Shown in pieces: positions 46,828-57,810 of a stretch of 64,000 nt of DNA. Numbering within the stretch: position 1 is the stretch's first letter; each line of letters begins with the position of its first letter. The notes beneath the pieces were generated by a model that searched no databases, was not told where the DNA came from, and saw only the letters and a list, made by a program, of their open reading frames with translations. The DNA is from Luidia sarsii. Lineage: Eukaryota > Echinodermata > Asteroidea > Paxillosida > Luidiidae. A program made the position numbers and the translations under genes. The stretch covers positions 4,080,152-4,144,151 of the forward strand of contig OX465121.1 in assembly GCA_949987565.1 (NCBI GenBank). Reading direction: 5' to 3'.

Positions 46828-47070
46828 TATCTATCTATCTCTCTCCCCCTCCCCTCTTTCTTTCTCACTCCTGTCCCTGTCTCCTCTCTCCCCCATTCCC
46901 TCTCTCTTTCTCTCCCTCACACCTCTCTCCTCCCTCTCTCTCTTTCTCTCTCTCTCGCTCTGTCTCCTCTCTCCCTCATTCCCTCTCTCTCTTCTCTCCG
47001 CAGACCTCTCTCCTCTCTCTCTTCCTGTCCCTCTCTCTCTCCTTCCCCTCCATCTCATTCCGTTCCCTCT
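46430..47070. repeat. CT-rich microsatellite
   Basis: (CT)n with CCCTCCCT and TATC blocks on the plus strand. Confidence 0.92.
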
Positions 47071-47440
47071 CCTCTGTGCCTCTATTCGATGTTCATACAT
47101 ACGAGAGGGGAAAAAAGGAGAGGACAGGGCTAAGTATCCGGGTAATTATTAACGAACTAGCCAGGTCGAGTGGTAGCGCTTGGGTCGTGGGAGGGAGGGA
47201 GAGGGAGAGGGGGGGTGGGGGCGACTGAGAGGACCGCATTTTGGCCGCGGGCTTGGCCCAGGACAATAGGCCCGACTACGCGCGCCGAGGAGGGACGTGG
47301 GAACGGACCGCCAACCGCTGTCCCATAACCCATTCCGCACACGGCTATTTTTTTTGCCTCTTTTGGTCTTGCGAGCGTCTATTGTTCGTCGTTCGTACCC
47401 CCCCCCCCTCTTCCTCCCCCCCTTTCCTCTCTCTCTCGCT

Positions 47441-47640
47441 NNNNNNNNNNNNNNNNNNNNNNNNNNNNNNNNNNNNNNNNNNNNNNNNNNNNNNNNNNNN
47501 NNNNNNNNNNNNNNNNNNNNNNNNNNNNNNNNNNNNNNNNNNNNNNNNNNNNNNNNNNNNNNNNNNNNNNNNNNNNNNNNNNNNNNNNNNNNNNNNNNNN
47601 NNNNNNNNNNNNNNNNNNNNNNNNNNNNNNNNNNNNNNNN
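47441..47640. other. Assembly gap (200 N)
   Basis: Exactly 200 N bases next to a CT-rich repeat, probably a nominal gap of unknown true size. The missing 5' exon or exons of HDDC2 may lie here. Confidence 0.98.
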
Positions 47641-47924
47641 CAGCAGCTATCTGTCTCTTTTTTTCTTTTCTTTTTTGTTCAACGGGTGTCCAGGATGAAA
47701 GTCCAATGCACTTTTGCATGTCCATTATGTCAACTTACACTGTACATGTACATGTACATTAATGTTCTTTGTTAAACTGCTGATCCCACCAAAGTCTACG
47801 GGCCTACACGTTGTCGATCCTTTCGGAACATTTCTCAAAGGCAGAATTTAGTGTTATGCTAGGCTTCTAGATCTGAAACTTAAGACCCTCCAAATGTAGG
47901 AGATTTGCATAGTTTTTGTCATCT

Positions 47925-48171
47925 GAAGCCGCGTTTCCACTGGACTTATTTTGGTCAAAGTAACCGAGACTATGGTTACTTTGCCCATTTTAAGTCCAGT
48001 GGAAACGGCCCAGTTAAATTTCCTCTCAGTTAATTTAACCGAGCCGAATGGTTACTTTTACCGGCCAACCTCTGTCCAGTCTGCCTCACGTCTTTTCAAA
48101 TACAAGCTGACCATCCCATCTATACAGGTTATGGCTTTACCCCCCTAAGAAGTCCAGTTGGAACATGGCTT
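47925..48171. mobile_element. MITE-like element, AAGCCGCG family, short copy upstream of HDDC2 exon
   Basis: A 247-bp copy with ends AAGCCGCGTTTCCACTGGAC and GTCCAGTTGGAACATGGCTT. It ends about 80 bp before the first visible HDDC2 exon. Confidence 0.82.
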
Positions 48172-48251
48172 ATGTTTGATGTAGGATTGATGTAACTGTA
48201 GTACTGTAACTGCAACGTCTGGTTTTTGTTTTGTTTTTTTCCCCTTGACAG

Positions 48252-48354
48252 TTGTGTGAAGATGGCCATCGTACACGACCTAGCCGAATCCATCGTCGGT
48301 GACATTGCACCCTCGGACGGCGTCAGCAAAGAGGAGAAGTTCCGCCGAGAGAAG
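48252..48354 (+). CDS. HDDC2: HDDC2 exon with the HD motif
   Basis: Acceptor CTTGACAG and donor GTACCA. One base completes a codon from the missing upstream exon; then 34 codons from CVKMAIVHDLAE to KFRREK. It holds the catalytic His-Asp pair (VHD). Confidence 0.92.
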
Positions 48355-51300
48355 GTACCAGACTGATCTGGCCGTGGAAAGGCTGGGCCCGATGGGCGTC
48401 TGGGCCCCTGACTCCGCTCACAGCCATGCAACTCCTTGATGCTGGCATCACAGAAACCAAAACATTCACCTCTCCCATCACACTCACATTTAAAGTCTTA
48501 CTGGCAAGCTGCAAAGCTAAGCCATGTTCTAATTGCTAATCACCTCACCTACACGTATCCTCTTTTTGCCCTCCACCACATGTACCGTTACTTCTGTAGA
48601 CTTTAATTACAGTTAACATTCAGTGCATTGGACCGTAGTTTGATTAAAAGTCAGCATTCGTGTCTTGAGAAACTGCCAGGCAAATCCTTTTGAATCATTC
48701 TATCCAGTCACGATAGAGTTTCTCAGTCTTACAACAAGCAGCGTATTCAACTGGATTTGCCCTCTCTCTCTCTTTGAGACGCGACCTTCTTTGTTCAGCT
48801 CCATGACTCATTCTAGTTACAGTACTTGAGTGAGGTCATCTAGTACATCCATGCTGATTCTGGTCTGCCAGAATCTTTGTCGTTATCTTTTCATCGGGGC
48901 CTCGGTATTGAAATGAGTCCAGTTTTTCTTCATACGGTAAAGTTGATCAATTTCCCCCTGGTATCGCGGGCGTAGAGATTCACACAGTTTTGTAGACTTT
49001 GATCTTGGTCGTTTTGCTGAGAGCTAGTCTCATTTTGTGATCACTGCTCACTTTTTTTCCCATCATAGTTTGTTCTATTTGTTTGGTTTGGTTACAGGAG
49101 GCTATGGCGCACCTCTCCAGTCTAGTAGACCCGTCCGTGGGAGCGGAACTTGTCTGTCTTTGGGAGGTGAGTAAAGTCCCCCCCCCTCCCACCCTTGATC
49201 TCTGTCCCAATTCCTTGCCTGAATCCTACCCCTTAACCAACCCTGCTGCTACATTGTGTACCTATAACCATCAGGCTATACCCACACATTGCCCCTAACT
49301 TTAGCATAAACCCGATCCCGAGGCCTAACCCTAACCCTAACCGTAACCCTAACCCTAACCCTAACCCTAACCCTAACCCTAACCCTAGGCCTTATCCTAG
49401 TAAGCCTTAATGCTCTTCCTAAATCTAGGCATAACCCTATGCCTTGCTCTCTGCTTAATCCTACATCTCACCCTAGCCCTAACCCTACACCTAACCCTAG
49501 CCTTAATTCTACACCTTCATGTAACCCTAGCCCTAGCCTTCACCTAGCCCTAGCCTTAACATTCACCTAACTCCAGCTTCACTATACACCTAATCCTAGC
49601 CTCAAGCCTTTGCCAAACCCTAGCCTTAAGCCTTTACCTACAACTGTAACCCTTTCCCTGGCCCTTCAACTTACATAGTTAATCCTAGCCATAACATAAC
49701 CCTTCACCTAACCCTAGCCATAACCCTTCATCTAACCCTAGCCATAGCCCTTTACCTAACCCTAGCCATAACCCTTCACATCAAGTAAACACTAATAAAT
49801 CTCTTCTGAACTTCATAGACAAGGGTAGATTGACTTACTTCGGTCATATCATGAGAGCTGACAACAGCCTTGAAAAGATTATCATGCAAGGAAAGATGGA
49901 GGGCTAAAAGGGGACGCGGAAGACCAAGAACAAGATGGTGGGACAACATTCTGGCAAGAGTGGGCCGACCCCCCATAGAGACAATTCGAACAACAACGGA
50001 CAGATCAGCATGGAGGCTACTTGTCAACATGGTCACCAGGGGCCGAAACCGACCTGATGGAAATAGATAGATAACCCCAGCCATAGCCCTTCACCTAACC
50101 CTAGCCATAACCCTTCACCTTACCCTAGTCATAACCCTTCACCTTACCCTAGCCATAACCCTTCACCTTACCCTAGTCATAACCCTTCACCTAACCCTAG
50201 CCATAACCCTTCACCTTACCCTAGTCATAACCCTTCACCTTACCCTAGCCATAATCCTTCACCTTACCCTAGCCATAGCCCTTCACCTAACCCTAGCCAT
50301 AACCCTTCACCTTACCCTAGCCATAACCCTTTACCTTACCCTAGCCATAACCCTTTACCTAACGCTAGTCATAACCCTTCACCTTACCCTAGCCATCCCA
50401 TAACCCTTCACCTTACCCTAGCCATAACCCTTCACCTTACCCTAGCCATAACCCTTCACCTAACCCTAGCCATAACCCTTCACCTTACCCTAGCCATAGC
50501 CCTTCACCTTACCCTAGCCATAACCCTTCACCTAACGCTAGTCATAACCCTTCACCTTACCCTAGCCATCCCATAACCCTTCACCTTACCCTAGCCATAG
50601 CCCTTCACCTTACCCTAGCCATAACCCTTCACCTAACCCTAGCCATAATCCTTCACCTTACCCTAGCCATAACCCTTCACCTAACCCTAGCCATAACCCT
50701 TCACCTTACCCTAGCCATAACCCTTCACCTAACCGTTCACCTTGGGCGTAGCAACACCACTGGCGCCTCGAATTTGCAGGACTCCGGCGTGAGGTGGTCA
50801 AGTCCCATCCATGTCTGTGGCGCCCGACTCCCTCACGGAATTATGTCTGCCGCTTCCTTTTCTCGCAGGAGTATGAGGAGGGCTCCTCAGCTGAGGCCAG
50901 GTTTGTCAAGGACCTGGACAAGTTTGAGATGATCCTGCAGGCCTATGAGTACGAGACCCACCAGAATAGGCCGCTGGAGCTGCAGGAGTTCTTCAAAACC
51001 ACCAAAGGTATGCAATCCCACAGTTGCATTTCCAACTGAGTTCTGAGGTCGTGGGAAATTCATGGTAACTTGGTGGAAATCGTGCCAAATTTTTGATTTT
51101 TTTTTTAAACTGTGGGAATTATGGAACATTTTTTGAAAAGACGCGTGTACACTACTGGGTATACATGTGAATTTTTTTTATTTTTTTTTATCTTGGAAAA
51201 ATTGTACAAATTACAGGAAGTTCATTTTTGAAACAAAAATTATTAAATAGATTGCAAAAATCATGGGAAAATCATATTACAGATATAGTTCAGATAATAA

Positions 51301-54300
51301 GTATCCACTTTGTGTGTTGTTTGTAGGTCCAAACTACAATTTTCAGTAAAGCTACAAGAACTGAGAGACGTTTGGGTGTGGGATAATAGGCTTTGAAAGT
51401 GAGTGTTTTTGTACAGTGTTCAATGGGAGCTCGATTTAGTGTTCTGCACCCCCAACCACCATAAAGAGCGCCCTCAATAGTTGGGATTTTTTTTAATGTT
51501 GTTTGATATGCCCAATAATAACCTATAGGGCCTACGTGTACTCCCACCCAGTCATGCTCAGGCCACAAACATCCTTATTTTCAACTCTTTTTTTAGGGGG
51601 GGTGTTTAATTTTTAATTTTTTTTGGGGGGGGGGGAGGGGGTTCCTAAACTATTCATCCGAGACCCCCAAACCGCCTCTCCATAGCAACAGCTTAACGCA
51701 TCTACAAATAATCCCCTCACAATGCCTTCCTTCAATCAATTCATGGCAGTTGGTGGGATCATTCCCAGCCATTTCTGCCGGACAATGGATCCCAACAAAG
51801 TGTCTAGTGCATGCACATCACTACATGTATACATCCCTCAATCACAATTTCTTTTTTTCTTTCTTTTTCCCCCTCACACTTGATAATAACGAACCAACAA
51901 AAAAGCCATAGACAATCTGTCCGCGGTGAGAGGCGGTGGGTGGTTTTGGGGTGTTTTTTTCTCAGAGCCCCAGTGCGGTCGCTGGAGAGATGAATGGACG
52001 AGTTTAAAGCAATGATGCGTACGCAGTGGGCGACTAAAGTTGTCAGACAGGTGGGCAAGCGGCCTTCAGTCCAACGATCGTGGGAAGATTTCTGGCAATG
52101 CTGAATAGCGCGCGTCACGGCTGAACAGAGCAGACTCCTAGGCCCCCCCCCTCATTTCCCTCTCCCCCACCCCCCCTCCACATTTCCCTCTCTCCCCCCC
52201 CCTCTCCCCCCCCCCCCCCCCACTTTCCACCTGCAACCATTACCTGTCCTTGGTTGGCGGGGAACAAGAGAAAGAGGGGAACCATTCTCCATTCTTTCCT
52301 CTCTTCCCCTCCCCCCTCCCCCTCCCCCCTCCCCCTCCCCCCTTCCCTCTCCCCCCTTTCTTGCATCTTGTTCCTCTGGAATTCTCCCCATACTGTACCG
52401 GTAGATCATGATGTTAAAAACTGTTTAAAAGCCCCTACACAACACTGGCAAGATCGAAAAACAGAAATTTTCCGAGGCACCTTCATTGCCGGCGCTAGTT
52501 AAGAAAATACTCACATTGACATTTAAAGCCCCTACATAACATTAATTAGTAAGATGGAAAAACAGAAATGTTCACAGATTTACATGAAACTTATACAGGT
52601 TGAAGATGGTTATAGTAGAAACCTCTCACTGAAATATTTCTGTCTAAAATATTGTAATTTTGGGAGAAAAGAGTAAAAGAAATCGTTTACGTCTCACCGA
52701 GATCTAAACTATTTTTCAGAACAGTACGGCGTTGAACTGCTTTTTCGCGAAACAGATGAAGCGGTTTTCACAATTTTCTCGAGACTCGGTTGGCGGATTG
52801 AGCTGAAATTTTCACAGGTGTACTATTTCATGCATATGTTGGATCAGACAACGTATGGATGCTATTCTTTGACCTCGACCAATGTTGTGTAGGGGCTTTA
52901 AGCCAGATCCCCTCCAAAAAAAAAAAGAATTTGCAATTTGTTTTTATTTTCCGTAAAGCAGTTGGAAGTTTTTTGCCAAAAAAAAAAACCCCATCTGGCT
53001 CTCAAAGTCTGTGACATTTGTTTATTTGGTGAAACTCTACCTTGTATCATCTCTCCCAATACTCAACATTTTATTTGAAAGAAAGCACCCCCCTAAACAA
53101 AAATTATAAAAATTCACACACTTTCCTGTTCCGCTTTTTATTTTCATTTGTTTCGGTTCATTTGGTTTGACATTTCCACGATTATTGAAAGGTCCCAAGA
53201 ATTGAACAAAGCTGTTATTTTTTTCTGTCTTTTTGTTTGTGCGCACGGATGATTTGGCCACCTGGTATTGGTATGTGAAACTGTCTGACTGTGTGAGGTC
53301 ACGCAATGGTTCCATTCATGCACAAACAAAAACCCTGCCCTAGACAAACAAATACACACGAACTTGCCCTTGGTCTCTGTCTCTGCCTCTCTGTCTCTTT
53401 CCCTCTCTCTTTCTCTCTCACACACACAGCCTGTGACTTTCAGTTCGCTTGTTTTCACATGGTTTTCTGTCATCAATGAAGCGAAGAGTTTAAAAAGAAA
53501 AGGCATTCTGACAACGCAACTAATCAAGGAGACTCGTGACTTGTAACCAAAAAAAGGATTTAAAGAAACTGAGGCTCAAGCCGCCAATTTTCCAGCACCA
53601 TCACCAAAATTGAAAGACACATTAGACACCCATATGAGAAACTCATATGGTATGAAGTCATAATATGTGACTCGGTACGACATAATGCGGATTCTGGTCC
53701 AAGTTTGAGTTTTTGAGATTTTCCCACCACTGCAAAGAGTACAGTACCTCATTAGCTTTCCAATAATATCAAAATCATTTCCATATTGTACGTTGCCGTA
53801 ACCAATAGTTTTGACGAGGCAACACGCAGTCACGGAAACCACTTTTCGAGAAAAATGGCTCTAAAGTTTTGGGTCATAGACGTGGTGCACTGTGAGTTTG
53901 TTTGTTTTTTCTCTGGGGGCGATAGTTGTTTTATTGTCTGAAGTTTGCAATGTTATATACTTTTTTGCTAAATGTCTAGAGTTTTTTGAACCCTTTTTAA
54001 AGTCACCACTTTTGGTGCTGGGTACTAAGAAATGATTCATTAGAACAAACTACATTGTAATTCAATTGCAATTGAATTCACCTGTCATCTGATTCCCTCC
54101 CAAAAGAAATTAATCATGATTCCAGTTTACATTCAAACTCTGTCGGAACAATGCTATCCGGTGGAAAAAAGTACATTGACATGACCATCTATAAGAGTTT
54201 GAACATTTACATGTAATTTGGCGACCCCCCCCCCCCCCGCCCCCGCCTTATATTGAAATGAGCCTACTGTAGCTAGAAGTGGGCCCAGCGGAAGGCAGGA

Positions 54301-56581
54301 TCAGCCTCCCTAGCTCCCTCATCCTTCATCTGGCACCGCTGAAGCAGAGACTACCACTCAAGAGGGGGCCTCCTAAGCCACAGCAAGAAGTGCCGACTGC
54401 TACCCCACCATCAGTAATGACAAAAGGATGCCCCCCCCCCTTCCAGTTGGGCGTACTCATGGAAATACATGTACAAAGTCTGCTACCCTAATGTATGTGC
54501 AGATCTCTTTCTTCTAACCCCTCCCCCCACCAAAAAAAGGGGGGGAAATGGGTCAGTAACATTAAACGCCCCCCCAAAAAACAAAAAAAACACCAGAAGC
54601 GTGACTGATTTGCTTGTATAGTTTTTTATGGTAGAGATGTTACTGAGCCCACCTGCAGGTTTTGCCCTTTCCTAATTGAGTCGGAAGTATGGCAGATGTC
54701 CTGTCTTTGTGCTTATCCTTTGCAGTTAAAAAAGGCCCTATACAATATCGGCAAAGATCCGAATATTGCCATAGTTTGTGTGTCAACCCATCGAACATTT
54801 AAAAAAAAGCAATACTGCGAAGATTTTAGCTCAAATGATAAACTGTGAAAGTAGAAAAAGTAGAAAGTAGAAAAAATGTCACGGTTTACGCACCATTCCG
54901 GTAGTGTGAGAAATAGTTTATTACTCACGAGTAATCATCTATTTGTCGATGTTTGAGTGACGATTTCTCGAGAAGTACAGCATCCCAGACCGTAAGATTT
55001 CAACATGAGGATTGTATCATGACCATCTACAAACTGTGCAAATTAGAAGGAAATCTGTGGACGTCGATGTTTCTAGATCTTCCCAATGTTGTATTTTATA
55101 TCCCCCCCAAAAAAGGGAGAAAAAAAAAGGAAAGGAAGACAAATTCCAAGTGCCCTCCACTTTTGTCCAGCTCATGAATCGGAGGAATGTGGGAAAAGAG
55201 ACTGTCCATGAAATGCCGGATAATTCTCTCTGATAATATCCGATTGTTTTGTGAGCGATGTGAGCCATTTCGGAGATAATTCTTCCCCTTAGTCCATCCA
55301 GACTGAGGAACTACTTTGCGTGCTTGTTTGTTTTTGGGGATTTTTTTTGGGGGGGGGGATTTGGCTGTGCTGTTTTGGTAATTCGTGTTCTTTTTTTTTT
55401 TTCTTTTTTTATGAAAATAACAAAAAGTTAGTTATTTAAAGTTGGCTGCTTTGCCTTGGTTGCGAAAACCGTCAAAAGTGTAAAAATGTCACTTGTTGCT
55501 GTAGTGTGCCTGTTAGCTGTGTACTACTGCCAAGCAGCACGCCACAGCAACAAGTAACCTAACGAAAATAAATGAGGAGTTGTTGAACAGCACAATATAG
55601 TTACGATAGGCCCGGTCGCACGATGAGCGGTGTGAGGCTGTCCGTCGACCACGCAAGTGAGGAACAGAATGAGGGGGCGATCAACGGTGCGTAGCAGCTT
55701 TATATACCCGTGTGTATGTACGGGTGTCTGCAAGGGACGTCGCACCTGGCGCCGCTCGCGTAGTGGAAAGGAAAAGAGGGGACGCCCGGTCAAACTAAAG
55801 CCGTGTCTGCACTGGACTTATTTTTTACCGAGCCCTTGGGTAACATTCCAATGGGTAAATCTTCCTGGCGTCCGCACTCGGACTTTTCGACTCGGGTAAA
55901 CTAACAGAGACGATCGGTAAAACTAACCGACTCATGTACATGGGCATGTACTCTAGGTACACAAACACGTTGTTACCCTGCGCCCGCATGAGTCTTGCAT
56001 ACAGTAAGGTAACGTGCGGGGCACCGGATGTGTTTTTTTACCGAGTCGTTTACCGAGACGTCGTGTCCGGATTGGATTTATCGACTCGGTTAAACTGACC
56101 TGGTTAATTTAACCGGGCAGAAGTCGGTCGGTTAAACTACCCACTTGAGTCGGGTAAGTTACCTGGGAGGAAAACTTCCTGGGCTGTCCGCACTGGACTT
56201 AAAATGGTCAATTTACCCATTTGCTCGGTTAGTTTACCCATTTTAAGTCCAGTGCGGACGCGGCTTAAGACAAAACAAAAAATAATGCCCTACATCGGTC
56301 CACTACACTGTCAAGCACATTATTCAGCTCTGTTCACTGCAATATTTTTTTTTACGTATGTAAAGGTAGCCTTTGAATCACATTCACCTATCGATGCGAA
56401 TGCTCGGCAGAAAGTAAAGCTAGGGGTATGGACTCATGTAGGCGAGTGCTTCACCGAGATCATTCTCTTTTTCCCTTTCTCTGTTGCTCTGCCAGGCAAA
56501 TTCTCGCATCCGACAGTTGTGGCCTGGGTGGACGAGGTGTACAGGCAGCGAGAGGGGAAACCATTGGCCGAGAAAAGTTGA
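48252..56581 (+). CDS. HDDC2: HDDC2, HD-domain 5'-deoxynucleotidase (four 3' exons; 5' end missing)
   Basis: Coding exons are 48252-48354, 49098-49166, 50869-51007 and 56496-56581, all with GT-AG borders and continuous frame, stop TGA at 56579-56581. The first visible exon begins in mid-codon and encodes CVKMAIVHDLAE, the HD metal-binding pair conserved in HDDC2/YfbR-type phosphohydrolases. Next come VGDIAPSDGVSKEEK, then EYEEGSSAEARFVKDLDK and MILQAYEYE, and the end GKFSHPTVVAWVDEVYR. Human HDDC2 has the same blocks. The enzyme removes phosphate from deoxynucleoside 5'-monophosphates using divalent metal. The N-terminal part (FLxLxxxLKxxxRxGW and the first metal-binding His) is not visible; a 200-N gap lies 600 bp upstream and may hide it. 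Confidence 0.93.
49098..49166 (+). CDS. HDDC2: HDDC2 internal exon
   Basis: A 69-bp, phase-0 exon with acceptor GGTTACAG and donor GTGAGT. It encodes EAMAHLSSLV then DPSVGAELVCLWE, the helical segment between the HD motif and the conserved WEEYE block. Confidence 0.88.
49321..49388. repeat. Interstitial telomeric repeat (CCCTAA)n
   Basis: About eleven CCCTAA hexamers with one CCGTAA variant, in the HDDC2 intron between 49166 and 50869. It matches the TTAGGG telomere repeat of most animals. Increasingly degenerate CCTAA-like sequence continues on its 3' side. Confidence 0.95.
49389..50745. repeat. Degenerate telomere-derived repeats with a 24-bp higher-order unit
   Basis: After irregular CCTAG/CCTAA variants, a regular 24-bp unit CCCTAG-CCATAA-CCCTTC-ACCTTA dominates (49680-49775 and 50072-50745, interrupted by the LINE fragment). 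Each of its four hexamers is one or two substitutions from CCCTAA, so the unit looks like four mutated telomere hexamers amplified together. Confidence 0.9.
49779..50073 (+). mobile_element. LINE 3' fragment inside telomere-like repeats (HDDC2 intron)
   Basis: The fragment reads YFGHIMRADNSLEKIIMQ, a stop, then KGRGRPRTRWWDNILAR and ends RNRPDGNR-stop followed by an ATAGATAGATAA tail. GRGRPR-xx-W-xD-I is the usual C-terminal end of many animal LINE ORF2 proteins. One in-frame stop breaks it. It splits the CCCTAA-derived 24-bp array, with similar CCATAACCCTTCAC-type sequence on both sides. Confidence 0.8.
50869..51007 (+). CDS. HDDC2: HDDC2 internal exon (acidic metal-binding region)
   Basis: Acceptor TTCTCGCAG and donor GTATGC. 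It encodes EYEEGSSAEARFVKDLDK followed by FEMILQAYEYE and ends at TTK plus the first base of Gly. The D-x-x-x-M-x-L-Q-A pattern carries the distal Asp of HD-domain nucleotidases. Confidence 0.93.
51328..51450. repeat. Dispersed repeat, copy 1
   Basis: Shares GTCCAAACTACAATTTTCAG to TCAATGGGAGCTC with 58858-58980 at high identity. Unknown family; no inverted ends recognised. Confidence 0.8.
52140..52370. repeat. C-rich tract in HDDC2 intron
   Basis: Runs of CCCCCC mixed with CTCTCC and CCCCCTCCCC blocks; strongly G-rich on the minus strand. Confidence 0.85.
52521..52903. mobile_element. MITE-like element, TTAAAGCCCCTACA family, full-length copy
   Basis: About 380 bp with inverted ends TTAAAGCCCCTACATAACAT and CCAATGTTGTGTAGGGGCTTTAA. 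The interior contains CAGAAATGTTCACAGATTTAC and TTTTCTCGAGACTCGGTTGG. In the last HDDC2 intron. A truncated copy (52428-52500) lies just before it. Confidence 0.9.
53665..53880. mobile_element. Diverged relative of the TGTGACCCGGCACA element
   Basis: The left end TGTGACTCGGTACGACATAA and the AGTTTTTGAGATTTTCCCA interior resemble the two better copies. The right end is degenerate. In the last HDDC2 intron. Confidence 0.55.
54728..55100. mobile_element. TTAAAGGCCC-family element, copy in HDDC2 intron
   Basis: Starts AAAAAAGGCCCTATACAATA and ends CTTCCCAATGTTGTATTTTA. It contains the CATCCCAGACCGTAAGATTT block shared with the family. Confidence 0.8.
55797..56268. mobile_element. MITE-like element, AAGCCGCGTCCGCACTGG family, complete copy
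   Basis: About 470 bp between AAGCCGTGTCTGCACTGGAC and its inverted match GTCCAGTGCGGACGCGGCTT. The interior is built of many TTACCGAGT/ACTCGGTAA-like short inverted motifs. Nested smaller inverted repeats (GTCCGCACTGGACTTAAAAT) suggest repeated internal duplication. Confidence 0.88.
56496..56581 (+). CDS. HDDC2: HDDC2 last coding exon
   Basis: Acceptor CTCTGCCAG. It encodes (G)KFSHPTVVAWVDEVYRQR and ends EKS-stop. Human HDDC2 has GKFNHPEIVQLVSEL here. The 5488-bp intron before it contains several inverted-repeat elements. A 76-bp minisatellite begins about 60 bp after the stop. Confidence 0.9.
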
Positions 56582-56639
56582 CAAGGCGAGGTGCGGTGAG
56601 CCATGGCTTGGAGCAGCCCTGAGGAGAAGGAGGAGGGAA

Positions 56640-57500
56640 AGGGAAGGGGGAGGAGGAGGTATAGGTGAGGGGAGGAGGAGGTATGGGGTGGGCTGGGGGA
56701 GGAGAAGGAGGTGTATGGTGGGGTGGAGGAGGAGGTATAGGTGAGGGGAGGAGGAGGTATGGGGTGGGCTGGTGGAGGAGAAGGAGGTGTATGGTGGGGA
56801 GGAGGAGGAGGTATAGGTGAGGGGAGGAGGAGGTATGGGGTGGGCTGGGGGAGGAGAAGGAGGTGTATGGTGGGGTGGAGGAGGAGGTATAGGTGAGGGG
56901 AGGAGGAGGTATGGGGTGGGCTGGGGGAGGAGAAGGAGGTGTATGGTGGGGTGGAGGAGGAGGTATAGGTGAGGGGAGGTGTAAGGTGGAGGAAGAGGTA
57001 TAGGTGAGGGGAGGAGGAGGTATGGGGTGGGCTGGGGGAGGAGAAGGAGGTGTATGGTGGGGTGGAGGAGGAGGTATACATGTAGGTGAGGGATGGAGGA
57101 GGTATGGGGTGGGCTGGTGGAGGAGAAGGAGGTGTATGGTGGGGTGGAGGAGGAGGTATAGGTGAGGGGAGGTGTAAGGTGGAGGAAGAGGTATAGGTGA
57201 GGGGAGGAGGAGGTATGGGGTGGGCTGGGGGAGGAGAAGGAGGTGTATGGTGGGGTGGAGGAGGAGGTATACATGTAGGTGAGGGATGGAGGAGGTATGG
57301 GGTGGGCTGGTGGAGGAGAAGGAGGTGTATTGTGGGGTGGAGGAGGAGGTATAGGTGAGGGGAGGAGGAGGTATGGGGTGGGCTGGTGGAGGAGAAGGAG
57401 GTGTATGGTGGGGTGGAGGAGGAGGTATAGGTGAGGGGAGGAGGTGTAAGGTGAAGGAGGGGTGGTATGAGAGGGGAGGTGGAGGAGGTATAGTGGGGGA
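56640..57500. repeat. 76-bp GA/GT-rich minisatellite after HDDC2
   Basis: Repeats of a unit containing GGAGAAGGAGGTGTATGG and GGTATAGGTGAGGGGAGG. Unit landmarks at 56701, 56777, 56853 and 56929 give a 76-bp period; some copies are rearranged. It begins about 60 bp after the HDDC2 stop, so it is probably in the 3' UTR. The long minus-strand open frames over it (Pro/Thr/Ser-rich) are repeat artefacts. Confidence 0.9.
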
Positions 57501-57810
57501 GGTGGAGAAGGAGGCAGTATTGATGGTGGTGATAATCTTGATGGTTATTATGGTGGTGATGCTTGTCATCATGGTGATTATAGCATTGATGATGATTAGG
57601 AAGAAGAGAATACATGTACAATACATACAAGGGCATTGACTAGTTAAAATGGTTGCAAAGTTTTTTATCAACCTGGCAGTTTCATAGATCACAGATCCTC
57701 CACAGTTTAATCCAAGATTGCCAACCGTATTCCATGTGATGCTTATTGCCTTTGACTTGCATTGCAATAATTATGTGCTTACATGTACTTTCATAGAGCA
57801 GAAGTTGAGT

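Noticed and set aside
49870..50070. Small independent gene with a GRGRPR motif
   Set aside because: It is the C-terminal end of a LINE ORF2 with an upstream in-frame stop.
56420..57767. 400-435 codon minus-strand Pro/Thr/Ser frames
   Set aside because: They read the 76-bp minisatellite and overlap the HDDC2 last exon on the other strand.
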